Below are positions 52,100-63,140 of a stretch of 64,000 nt of DNA, piece after piece; positions within the stretch are counted from its first letter, which is position 1, and each line of letters starts with the position of its first letter. Under the pieces are notes generated by a model that worked only from the letters and a program-made list of their open reading frames with translations, was not told the origin of the DNA and did not search any database. Source of the stretch: Zymoseptoria tritici IPO323 (lineage: Eukaryota; Ascomycota; Dothideomycetes; Mycosphaerellales; Mycosphaerellaceae); NCBI RefSeq assembly GCF_000219625.1, contig NC_018217.1, positions 3,162,001 to 3,226,000 on the forward strand, written 5' to 3'. The translations under genes and the position numbers were made by a program.

Positions 52100-52864
52100 T
52101 GTAGGCACCGCCGGAGGCCAGCGCGCCGCAGGCGGAGCGATTTTGAAGGATTGGTTAATCGGTATAGCCAAGGATTGGTCAATCCGAGTGGTTTAAGGGT
52201 GTTGTTAGCGTTGGTAAGGGTAGTGTTGTTGTAAAGGTGTAGGTTGGGGTTAATTCGAAGAAGTTGTAAACCTAAGCTCAAACCCTAATTGCGGAGCCTT
52301 ATAAATCTGTTGATTCTATTGGTCCGGGAGCAGCCGAAACGCGGGGACTCCGCGCATATGCTAGCGCAGAGCCGCATTTTAGCTCCAAACTAGTCCGCTC
52401 TAACATCATATACTTCTTGATACTGGATTTCTCTACTAAGAAATCTACACACTGTGATTTGCAAGGGCGCTTTACTAAGATCTCGAATAGCGCTTTCCTA
52501 TAAAAAAAGAATAAGTATTATCGGGTATGTGGTTGTGGAGTTATCGAAGCTAGAAATATCGTAAGGTTTTAAGATTAAGAATTAGACTTTCAGCTATAGC
52601 AATCTCTCGACATTTAATAACTAAACAGCTGTAATACCAACATCATTCTTAAAACTTACCACATTAACATAATTTTTGATTTGCATTTAAGCGCAGTCTT
52701 TGCGCTTTCTAATAAACTACTTTTTGTTGTAATAGCATATCAGGATTATATTTAAATAGTCACCGCAACATGTTAACAATACTAGCGTCGGAGATGCTAA
52801 GCCGCACCGTCAAACTCTGATTCTCGAGCCTTATTCCTTATACTTTACTATTAACAATACTACT
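52100..52864. other. hAT 5' non-coding region
   Basis: About 760 bp between the left subterminal repeats and the transposase start. AT-rich, with no supported gene. Confidence 0.5.
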
Positions 52865-55451
52865 ATGTTACGCCCTCCTTTATCTTACGCGGCATTATTA
52901 AACGTATCGCCGTTCCTATAGCACATCCTTAACTCCGAAGCCGCTAACAGTATCCTTACCGCGTCCATCGCTCCCTTAGAACTACCGATCCCTACCGAGT
53001 TTTAACGTACGAACGACTACCTTAGTCACGTAGCTCAAGCGCCAGCTGCTACACCGATCCGTGGCTACGAGGGCCTCGATCTTACGCGGCCGTCGCTTTA
53101 TAGCTTTACTATCGCCGTTTCTTCCCTTAATAAGGACTCCTAGGTGTAGCAGTATAGCTATCGGCTTAATAAGACAGACAACAAGGGCAAGACGGTAGAG
53201 TAGTAGCTCTGTAGGACTTGTTATTAGAAGAGATCTGGCATACTACACAAGTATTAGACGAGCTCTTAGACGAGCAGTGCTAGTAATTATCTAAAGGTAG
53301 TGCACTAGCTTAATAAACACGGAGTAATAACAGCAGAAGCACTACAATCCCTAAGGAAGCGCAAGGTAACAGACATGTTTGGACTGCCTCTCGAGACTAA
53401 CTACATTACTATTAGTCGCATTATAGCTACGTTTGATGCTAGTTACTTTAAGGCTATGCTTCTTTAATAGATTATCTTCTACTCGATCCCCTTCCGCAAG
53501 GTTAATAACCTTAAGTTTAGAGAGATGCTAATCTACCTTAATCCAATAGTTGAAAGAACGCTGCCAGATTATACGACTATAAGCCGGTAGCTGCACAAGG
53601 TATACAACAGTTTCCTCGGTGTTGTAACTAAGCTGCTCGCAACAGCGCTCGGCCTTATTTACTTCTTAATAGACATGTAGACGTCCTCGAATAGCATTGC
53701 TCTTAATAGCCTTATAGCGCACTTCATCGACAATACTAGCAAGCTCTGGAACTTCGTCCTTAGCCTACCTGCACACTATAGCTCTTATAGCGGCGTTAAC
53801 ATCGCTAAAACTACTATTGTAATTATATGCTAATTCTCTATTCCTTACTACCGGATCGGCTACTTCTATAGTAACAATGTAAGCAATAACGACACGTGCA
53901 TAGCTGCTCTTGCAGGTGAATTCGGCCATAGCTTCGACCCTATTAAAAGGAGACTGCGCTACGTTAGCTACATCTTTAACCTCGTTGCGAAGGCTTGTAT
54001 AGTCGGCTACAAGGACGACGACTCTTTAGAAGTGGAGCTTAATCAGGACGGCAAGAAGGCATTCGAGATGCTACTAACATAGCGCAAGAAGGGCTCTGTT
54101 AGCAAGCTCTACAACATTATTGTATACGTCCTTATCTCGCCGCAGCGTAAGGAGATCCTCGCTTATTTGCAGCTGCCCTCCGACGTAGATAACTACACCG
54201 TTGTAAAGACGATATACAAGCTTATTCGCGACAACGACACACGCTAGAACAGCTTGTATGCTATAATCGAGCGTGCAATTAAGCTACGTAATCCCCTTAA
54301 TGCATTCGTGCTCTAGATCGTAACTAAGTAGTACGCATATAAGGCTAGTGAACGCACACTAAATATCGACACTTCTACTAACTCCTTCGCAGACATCCTA
54401 CAACTACAAGCATGGCTACAAGCCGGTTAATAAACGCCCTTAGAAGCGCCAGCGACCAACGATCCTTAATAACCGCCTTACGTACGAGGATTGGCAGGTG
54501 TTAATACAATATATAAAGATCTTAAAGCCGCTCGCTTAGGCTACACTACGCCTTTAAGGAAAGGTCGGTTAACATAGTTAGATCTAGCTAGTGTTGCCAA
54601 CGCTTAAGAAGCTACTTGGTCACTTCGAGGACATAAAGCGGCTATACAGCGTCGACAACGCTAAGGCGGTAATAGAGCAGTATCCTTATGCAACTAAGCT
54701 GGACTAAGAGTTCCACTTCCGCCAGAACGTTAACCTCGCGTAGAAGAAGCTAGATGCTTACTACACCCTTACAGATATGACACCTATCTACGTCGTAGCA
54801 GTCGTGCTTTATTTACGCTACAATATAGGCTGGCTTGTGAAGAAGTGGAGTGCGAAGAAGGACTAGATCGCCAACGCGAAGGTGGAATTAAAGGCGTTGT
54901 GGACTTACTACTCGCAGCAGCCGAACAGATTTAACAGCAACAACGCATACGATAGCAGCGATATCATACCCTCTTAGTTAGCCTCGCAACTACAACGCAC
55001 ACGCGGTCCACGCTATTACCGAGTGCTCGATAAAGACGAGCCGGACGACTTCGACATAGGCAACAGCAGTAATAAGGCGCGTGCAAAGCAGCAACGACCG
55101 GTAGCAATAGTGGATAAGCAATGGTCGCTTTATACCGCTATAGAGTCTGACTACTATATCGGCGACGTGTATGCGTAGTAGTAGAAGAAGCGCTTTAAAT
55201 AGCCTTAATTAACAGCCATAGCGCTAGACGTGCTTACTACGCCGCCTATAAGTGACGAGCCAGAGCGGCTGTTTAGCAAGACTAGCCTTATAGTTACAAG
55301 CTATCGCAACCGCCTTAAAGAAGACACTATATTAACAACCGCCTTACTGCACAGCTAGACTCGTAAGGGCGTAATATTATAGCAAGACTTCAAGCCGGAA
55401 GTGATACTGCTAGACGACGACGGCGACGGCGACGGCGACATGGCCGAATGA
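52865..55451 (+). pseudogene. hAT transposase of the inserted element, RIPed
   Basis: ATG 52865 starts MLRPPLSYAALL. The frame then carries TAG/TAA codons at Trp/Gln positions, for example LIDM(*)TSSNS, TIICxFSIPYYRIGYF, DTR(*)NSLYAI. A BED-like Cys/His segment (~53,205-53,310) precedes the core. A frame change occurs near 54,400 (before NRLTYEDWQVLIQYI). The C-terminus has the hAT dimerisation block PPISDEPERLFSKTSL, then SYRNRLKEDTI, ending in an Asp/Gly run and TGA 55449-55451. Confidence 0.78.
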
Positions 55452-55934
55452 ACGCTTATAACACCCTTACTAAGAGCCTTACTAAGAGCCGCACCAACAA
55501 CACCTCTACTGCCCTTACTACTATAAACATCACCGGCTGAGTTATAAAAACTGAAGGAGTTTCCAGCCTTCTTATTAGCCGACCGTTTAACAGCAGATTC
55601 GTCGTTTCTAGCTCCTGTGCGAGTCGTTTGCGCGAGTAAGAGATGTGCGGCGGCGTGCTCGAATCTACCGCCGAGCGGTGGTAACGGAGGTCTCGAATCT
55701 ATGTTGTATACAGCTATATCCTTTAATCTAGCTATATCCTTCAATCTATTAATCCACTACTAATCTACTAATCTATCTACTAACACTATTAATCCATCAA
55801 TCCCCTTAATCTATCGCCATAGCTAAGATTGATTAATTGTAACCCCTGCAATGCAGAGCGACAGCGAGGATTGATTAATAGATTGACTAATTCGATGGAT
55901 TGGTCAATCGGCCGATTGATTGTTCACCACTCTG

Positions 55935-55942
55935 GCTGTCGG
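55935..55942. repeat. hAT target-site duplication, right
   Basis: gctgtcgg, identical to 51880-51887. Part of protease exon 1. Confidence 0.9.
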
Positions 55943-56699
55943 TGATAGCAATCCCAAGGTTGGCAATCAGCAGCGTATTGAGATCAACGTCGAACTCAAG
56001 ACCGTGGAGATCTCGGCCTCGTTCAAGCTGGGAAGCATCTCCAAGAGATTCTGATCCTGCTGCTCCTGCAGAAAATCCGGCAGAAACGAGAGTGACGAGG
56101 TGCGCCAGCGCGCTGAGCGAACCAAGGGACAGAGAATCGTGCATCGCTCAGGTGATGTGGGCAGCAAATGACAGACGCAAGCACTTCCAGTCGAGGTGGC
56201 AGTCTCGCCAGCTCCTCCAGTATGCGTATCGCGCCATCGGGTCAATCTCTTCTGTGGTCCTTAGCCCCCCCCGTCGATGAAAGTATGTCTGGCATCTGCC
56301 ATGTTCAAGGCAGTGTTGTACATAGTAATAATAATAGTAAATTGTACCCTATTTACTCCTTACTATTACTAAAAAATCGCGTACTAATAGTAATAGTAAT
56401 AGTAATAATTTTTTTGAAAAAATATTAATAGTAATAGTAATAGTAAGAGCGAATAGTAGATAGTAATAGTAATAATAATAATATTTAGATACAAAAACTA
56501 GATATATACTATATAGCTATATATTCCTTGTCTATAGCCTTATAATACCTATAATATATAGTTATACCTTAATATCTATATATATAAGTAATATATTCTA
56601 TAGAAATAGATATATATATTATAATATCTCTAGCTAAGTATAATTATAGGTTAACTTTAAATATATTCTATATAGTATATACTATTATATATACTCTAA

Positions 56700-59351
56700 C
56701 TAAGTACTCTCCGAGTTTTCGTCCTCGCTAGAATCTAAATACTCTATAACCTTCTCTTTTCCCTTATTTAAAGTACTATTAATATCTATATCGTCTTCGG
56801 TATAATCGAAGTCGTTTATAGTACTCTCTTCGTCGGGAACTACTCCTAAACACTTTAATATAATAAGCTTTTTAATAGTATCCGGCCTAAGTCGATTACG
56901 CTTCTTAGTAACTATATCTCCTACTCTAGAGAATACTCTTTCGGCCGGAGCCGAGGTAGGTATTATAGCTAGATAGTCTCGCGCTATTTGAAATAGAATA
57001 GGGTATTTATTCTGTACTAATCTCTAATACTCGTCTATTCGCGTTTTTCTAATAGATCGCGGCTCGGCTAGATAAGTATCTACTTCGTTTATATTAGTAG
57101 AAGCAAGTATACTACTTTCTTTAATAAATAAGTCGTCCGAGTCGCTTTCTAAGCCTAAAGACTACGTAGACATAAAGCTCGAGTCGAGTATACTACTACT
57201 AGCCCGAGACGTTATAGTATTACTAGTAGTAGCCGTAGTAGAAGGTTTTTTATTTAGCTCTCTTACTTTAGTATCTCTATCTTTATATAGAGTATATACA
57301 TCTTTAAAATGTGTTATAATCTTTGTAATAGCGTCTGAACTAGCGTCGTATTTCTCTAATACATCTGTCTTATATCTAGGATCGAGAAGAGTAGCTATAT
57401 AGTAGTGCTTTAACTTATCGAAATTCTTATCTAGAGTACTAAAAATTGGATAATAGTCTAGTAATTTAACTTTAGCTTGCCCTAAACCGTAGTGTAGTAA
57501 AGGATATCTTTTCTCTAAATTATACTTAGGATCCGAAGAATATAGAAGCTTATTTATTACTTTTTTTAACTTAGCAACGATAATTATAGTATTAGAAATA
57601 GTAGTATAGTTATGCGCTTGTACTTTAATTGTAGGTCTTCTAAAGATTTGAAGTATATCCCGTACTAGCTTTAGATATTCCTACTCGTCCTCGTCTATAG
57701 TAAAGCTTTCTATATTATATTTACTAGTATCGCCGTTTGCTATTCTATTAGCCTCGGATAGAATAAGTACTATTATATTTTCGAAGTGTAGAAACCGGTC
57801 TATCATTTTCCAAGTTAAAAGCTACCGTATATCGTTATCTCTTACTAGTTTTTCGGGATTTTTAGTAATTCTTATATTAGTATCTAGCTTAAGCTTATTA
57901 GGATCTCGTTGGTTTTTAAGCTGTACCCGTTTATAAAGACTATTCTTTAAATAATGATTATTATTAAAGGCCGATATTATACTCTTAATCTTACCCGGTA
58001 GTGCTATAATAAAGTTATATTGCTTAATACTTTCTTCCGTCTTATATAAGTCCTGTCTTATATTAGCTAAACGCCCTTTAAATATTTTAGTATCGTTTCT
58101 AACAAAGAATAGATAATGTAGTAGAGAATTAGTAACTAGATTAAGAACGTGTGCTAGATAAGGTACGTCTATAATATTATAATTGCCTTCTTCTTCGTAA
58201 GTATATTTAATAAAGTCTAGTAGCTTATTAACCGGGCTCGCGTTATCTCTACTAATAGATATAATTCTATCCTTAATATTAAAATCGGTTACTACTCTAT
58301 TAAAGAATTTAAAGAGCACTTCTCCGCTATAGCTATTATTATCGTTTAACTGTTCAAAAGCTATTAATTTATTAGATAGTTTATTTAGACCTTTATTATA
58401 ATAATGTATAGTAATAGCTAGAAAGTCAAAGTTATTTAGGGCTTTATACTCGTCTAAAGTAAGAGCAAACTTGCCCGGAGTATTAGCAAAGGTAGTAATA
58501 AGATTGTTAATAGCATTATCGTATTTTTTATCTAGTAACCGGCCTAGAGTACGGCGGTCCATTCCCTTAGCATCGCTATTAAGATAATAGAGTAGTTCTC
58601 GAAATGTAGTACTCTTTACTAGATTTAACGGTAGGTTATTAGCTATAATAAAATTAAGCTATAGATCTCTAAATAGATTAAGATTAAAAGGACCTTGTTT
58701 ATTAGCTAGAACTTGTTTAGAAATAGATCCTTTACTACTACTACGGTTTAGATTTGTTTCTTTAAAATAACTAGTAATACTTTTAGAGCTACTAACGCTA
58801 CTATCGCGTTTAGAAGAGCCTTTACGTTTTCTTTTAGAAGCTCTACTACTAGTATCGCTTTCTATATTATCTAGATCTATAGGATTTTAACTAGTATCTA
58901 TATCTTTATTACTTCTTATAGATTTAGTAGACTTATTAGAAGTATTAGAGTCTTTAGAACTATTAGAATTATCCGACTTATCCGGGTCCGAGTCCTCTAA
59001 GCTATTAAAGCTTTCCGAGGAGTTATAGTAAGAAGTCTTTTTTTTAGGCTCTAAGTCGTCTTTATATATAGCACGGTGCTTAGTTTTAATATGTTTAACA
59101 AGGTTACTCGTATTAATAGGCTAAGTATCGACAGTTATTCTATTACAAGACGTACATCGAAGTTCTAATTTCGGGAGTACTCCCGGCTTTCTAGGTATAA
59201 TAAGCTTTCTTTCGTAATAGCGTTTAGCAAATACCGGAGGCATATATTCTATATTAGGCGGCTACTAATTAGGATCTAATAGCTCGGCTTCTGTAAATTT
59301 AATACGGCTAGCTTTAGGCTTAGAGGTCTTTTGCTTCTTAGGTCGAGGCAT
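56700..59351 (-). pseudogene. hAT transposase with BED zinc finger, RIPed
   Basis: An 884-codon frame with no net indel. N-terminus MPRPKKQKTSKPKASRIKF. BED-type finger LRCTSCNRITVDT(*)PINTSNLVKHIKTKH (~59,080-59,165), with Trp expected at the stop. A Ser/Lys/Asp-rich linker follows. The core FALTLDEYKALNNFDFLAITI (within open frame 57822-58562) is the DDE/RNase H-like region of Restless-type hATs, with SRDNASPVNKLLDF nearby. The C-terminal dimerisation block is PTSAPAERVFSRVGDIV, then RNRLRPDTIKKLIILK (~56,850-56,980). The few stops and Tyr/Asn-rich composition show RIP. Confidence 0.75.
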
Positions 59352-59859
59352 AGTTTCTAGTAGTTAGAATAAGAACCCTATTAGATTATAAGTATTTATA
59401 TTAGAGTATAACTATTATATAATATTAAGTAACTTACTAAATATACTAGATATACTAGATATACTAGATATAATATATAGAAACTATAGTAGATAAGTAT
59501 AAGTAGTAGTATATTAAGTAAGTATAATAGTTAGGTCTCGTAAGTAGATATAATAGTAAGAATAGAGATAAGAAAAGAAGAAGTAGATAGATAAACTACT
59601 AGCCTTATATATAAAATAACACGAGAGAATATAGCTGTTAATCTAAGAAAAAGCTAAGAGCCGTTAAGTATAGAAGATCTACTAAACCGCTTTATTAAAT
59701 TCTATTAGATAAGAATTAAGTAGTAAAACCGCTAAGATAAAGCTTTTTCTAATAATAACTAATATACTAACTATATTAGCTTAAAATAAAATACTTACGC
59801 TACTATAGTAAACTCTAATAGAAAGTATTATACCGCTAATAAGAAAGGATAGCCTTAAA

Positions 59860-60116
59860 CTACTACTCTAAAGTCTAATACTAAGATTCTAACCGCTATA
59901 GTAAACTCTAATAAAGAGAGTTTAACCGCTAAGTACGTTAAAGAGACAAGAGCCGCTATTCTAAACTCTAATAAAGTAAGCTTAACCGCTAAGTACGTTA
60001 AAGAGACAAGAGCCGCTATTCTAAACTCTAATAAAGCGAGCTTAACCGCTAAGTACGTAAAAGAGATAAGAGCCGCTATAGTAAAGTCTAATAAAGAGAG
60101 TTTAACCGCTAAGTAC
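59860..60116. repeat. 60 bp minisatellite (about four units)
   Basis: Units of 60 bp such as gagacaagagccgctattct...aaccgctaagtacgttaaa repeat head to tail. The units at 59941 and 60001 are nearly identical. Because 60 is divisible by 3, the minus strand shows a 20-residue repeat (LTYLAVKLxLLEFRIAALVS), which is likely incidental. Confidence 0.75.
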
Positions 60117-60371
60117 TGTTGTGGGGCAAATGGTGTCGAACATGGTTTATGGTATGGCGTGGTTTCAGGTCTTGGCGATGTACAGTAGTCGGATTCTTCC
60201 TTTTTTTGAGGATCTAACAACAACATCACCGGTCGTCGGTAGCACTTAATGCACTTCATAGCTACTGCTCATTTCTTAATGTAATTCCACGCTTAATACC
60301 GCGCCCTTAAGACACTTATGCACTTACCTCTTAGTGCCTTAGGTTAGTAGTAGTCGATTCTACCCACCACA
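60117..60371 (+). repeat. 5' LTR of Gypsy-type retrotransposon B
   Basis: 255 bp from tgttgtgggg to tacccaccaca, a TG...CA segment followed 5 bases later by a primer-site sequence. It is not similar to the LTR of element A. The second LTR would be outside the window, so this call rests on the ends and the primer site. Confidence 0.6.
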
Positions 60372-60376
60372 TTTTC

Positions 60377-60396
60377 TGGTGGACGATGTAAGACTC
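60377..60396 (+). other. Primer-binding site of element B
   Basis: tggtggacgatgtaagactc differs from the element A site by one base over 19. Both elements probably use the same tRNA primer. Confidence 0.65.
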
Positions 60397-61729
60397 TTCA
60401 CGGCTCCTTCACACGAAGGAAAGGGCATACTCGGTGAGTGCATAAGTCGTCTATATTACACATAATAGTTATAGGAAAACTCGGATCTACGGACGCACCC
60501 CTTAAGGACTCGGATATATAGTACTAAGAAAGACACACGGCATATAGAAGCTTTACTCGTACCGAAGACGGCAGTCGTGCACTCGTTCGTACTGCAGGCT
60601 GTTAACAGGGCGAAGTGGAAGCACTTAAATCAAGGAAACCTGAGCGCATGCCGAATCTATAGCATAGCTTATACAAGGTCACTAGAAACACAGCACATTC
60701 AAGAACACTAGGCGCATAGTCACTCGTATTATAGCTTATTTAAGGCTTAAGGAAACCTGAACGCACACCCGCTCGTAGTGTAGTTTATACAAGGCTCATA
60801 GTTTACCTCTGCTCTAAAGACGGCGTATGCACGCCCGCTCGTGCTGTGGTGCGCTAACATGGAGTACGAGGTGATCTCTTAATGTTTAAGGTTACGGTTA
60901 CTAAACGCATGGTCGCTCGAATTATAGTTCATTCAAAGTTAAGGCTTAAGGACACCTCCAATTTAAAGACGGTGCACGCACACCCGCTCGTGCTGTAGTG
61001 CGTTACTATAAATTGTGAGGTATAAACGGACGCATGCTCGCACGCAGTATGGTCCACTCGAGATTAAGGAATTAAGGAAACCTAAATGCGTGCCGAATCT
61101 ATAGCACGGTTTATGCATTGTTACTGTTACTGGAAAACCTAAATGCACGTCTATTCGTAGCGTGGTTTATGTACGGCTTAAGAATTATAGAAATCACGGA
61201 TTAACAGCACACCTCGAAGACACGAAGAAACTGGATAAAATCTAACTAGAATTACTAGATACCTAGAGCGTGGGCATGCTGAAAACCCTAAAAACTAGAT
61301 GCCTCGCGATCGATACAACACTTCTTCTCTAAGGAACCGGCGACTACAATCGCCGATTCCTACATTCCTCCGACACTTTCCGGCGATCGCTTATTGCTAC
61401 ACATTTTACTAGCAAGATCACTACTCGATCTGCAATACCTCGTTTGCTATTAAGGATCGAGTAGTCTAAGGGCCTAACTTAGCAAGGATATCGCTGTTTA
61501 GAGCCGGCTCTTAATATTGCGGTTTATAGATTACCCTCCGAGTAGGGAACGCACCGACTATATTAAAGAATCTTATGGAACCGAGCATTCGTGCTTAAGT
61601 ACCTCCTTATGCATACCCGACATTTCGAGGAATTATCGCCTTCTACACTAATTAGTTAACGATACCTTAGCTCCCTTATTTCGCAGTTTACACCCCCTCT
61701 TATTTTAAACCTTACCGACACTAATCGCT
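60397..61729. repeat. Leader of element B with diverged internal repeats
   Basis: No gene. A ~150-250 bp unit recurs about five times with blocks such as ggaaacctgaacgca, cacccgctcgt(a/g)(c/g)tgt(a/g)gt and tatagcac/tggtttat (60,640-61,200). Confidence 0.5.
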
Positions 61730-63140
61730 ATGTCTATAGGCAACACTAGCGACCCTACTAAGGCTACGGCTTCTTCTGCCGCTCGTGCTAAAACTAGCCC
61801 TTCCTTAAGCAAGGATAACTCGGAGTCTTCTTACGGCACTAATCCGACTACACCTAGCTAAGACGGCCTAGATTCGACTAAGCTTACTAAAGGGATTGGG
61901 CCTAACTAGGTTATGCGTAAACCGAAGGGCGACGTTGTACTCTCGGACTCTACCGATAGGCTAGAGGTTACCTTCGAGAGTAGTAATACAGCCGACTACA
62001 TGCGTAAGCCTGTAGCCGCCGGAAGACGTAACACCGTAGCACTATTCGTTCGTCTTGCCCCTTTAATACTAATGCCCGGAAGCACCGACGCTCCCCTCTT
62101 TAATAGTGCCGATGTAACTACCTTCTTCGAGAATGTTAAAGACCTCTTTAAGGACTGCTACGACCTGTCTAAACTGCCGGATCGTAAAAAGATCCGCAAG
62201 ACTATTAAGTACTATGTCCCTACGCTACGTTCGCAGTTTAAGTTATTCGACGCCTTTATTAATAGCGACTAGTCTACATTCAAAACAGAGGCCCTTCTTG
62301 CTTAGCGCTAGTTTAACTCTGCGGCTAGAACTAAGGACCGGTCGTTTCTCGAACAGCTAGTAGCTCGACAATCTGGTCGTTGCGAGACTGCTAGTAATAA
62401 GGAGCTTCTTACATTCTGCAGACACTTTAAAGCGATTGCTAGATGTCTGCAACCAAACTAGCTCGATAATGTCTCTCGTATAAAGATGTTCTTTAAGGGA
62501 CTTCTAGCCCGAGTTTCTCGCTCTATTTATAGTCGCCTCGGTATCAACCTCCGTAATCCTACTACGTATGCTAACTTTAGCACCATCTACAAGGCGGTTT
62601 TTACTAAGATTAAGGGTAAAGCTAGATTTAAGGAACTTAGCGGCGATGTAGAAGACAGCGTTGCGGCCAGTCTTGTTAGGGCACAAGAAATGCAGAAGCC
62701 GGTGCCTATAGTAGAGCGTAGCTCTTATTCCCTATTTGGTCTACAGCGGCAACAAGAGCATAAACCGAGTACCGCGATTAATAAGCTTAATCGACGCATA
62801 CGGGATCTTAAGATCTTTCGATCTCAGACTTAGTCTGCATAGCAACCTTAAGTGCCCGTAAATCCTCCGATTAACGCACCTGCTTACCGCGCCCCTATAG
62901 AAGACCTTAGCTTCTAGAGTTATATATATGCGAACGCCGGTTTACTGCCCCCTTAGCTTGGCCCTCCGGCACCCCGTCGTAACAGCATAGGAAGTACTAG
63001 CGCGAATAGGTATAGAAGTAGTAGAGCCGGGACTAACCGTAACGAGCTTATACGCCAGGGTCGCTGCCTTAACTGTAGAATGCCTAGTTATATGGCCCGC
63101 GACTGCCATTTTATAAACTTCCTTCTTAACTAGGGTTAGG
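61730..63140 (+). pseudogene. Gag of element B, RIPed
   Basis: ATG 61730 (MSIGNTSDPTKATASSAARAK) starts a single frame with stops but no indel. A helical capsid-like region contains FFENVKDLFKDCYDLSKL and MFFKGLLARVSRSIYSRL. It ends with a zinc knuckle QGRCLNCRMPSYMARDCHF (~63,056-63,112), in which the expected His is Tyr (CAT to TAT, RIP-type). The layout matches Gag of element A. Confidence 0.65.

Larger units (their letters stand above)
51888..55934 (+). mobile_element. Complete hAT DNA transposon inserted in the aspartic protease gene
   Basis: 4,047 bp with perfect 22 bp terminal inverted repeats (51888-51909 beginning cagagtggtg, and 55913-55934 ending caccactctg) and an 8 bp duplication. 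Subterminal regions on both sides are crowded with gattgattaat/attaatcaat motifs (51,920-52,080 and 55,730-55,910), likely transposase-binding sites. The transposase gene inside is damaged by RIP, but the ends are perfect, so the element could in principle be mobilised in trans. Confidence 0.92.
50439..56144 (-). pseudogene. Secreted pepsin-like aspartic protease (A1), disrupted by a hAT insertion and a 1-nt frameshift
   Basis: Minus-strand exons are 55935-56144, (hAT 51888-55934), 51680-51879, a 24-nt exon 51595-51618, 51331-51531, 51217-51277 and 50439-51153. The introns are 53-63 nt with GT...AG borders. Exon 1 has a signal peptide (MHDSLSLGSLSALAHLVTLVSAG). The two halves meet in frame at Thr-Asp-Ser if the hAT and one TSD are ignored. 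First catalytic site VLFDTGSSDLFLA (~51,740), then NISYGDGSFATGDFGY, and second site SVVDSGTPVSQLP (~50,810). Summed exon length is 1,411 nt, one too many. The extra base is in the T run at 51480-51482, where QLF-NISYGDG changes frame. Without both lesions it would encode 469 residues. Confidence 0.82.
56315..60116 (-). mobile_element. Second hAT-family element, strongly RIPed, right end not seen
   Basis: Starts near cagtgttgtacatagtaat (56312-56330), a CAGTG-type hAT end, followed by tagtaa microsatellite-like repeats to ~56,490. It contains a minus-strand transposase gene (56700-59351) and a 60 bp minisatellite to 60116. I found no matching inverted end before element B starts at 60117, so the right end may lie beyond element B. 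Confidence 0.55.

Noticed and set aside
59855..60259. 134-codon minus-strand frame with 20-residue repeats
   Set aside because: Produced by a 60 bp minisatellite whose unit length is divisible by three, and it crosses an LTR boundary.
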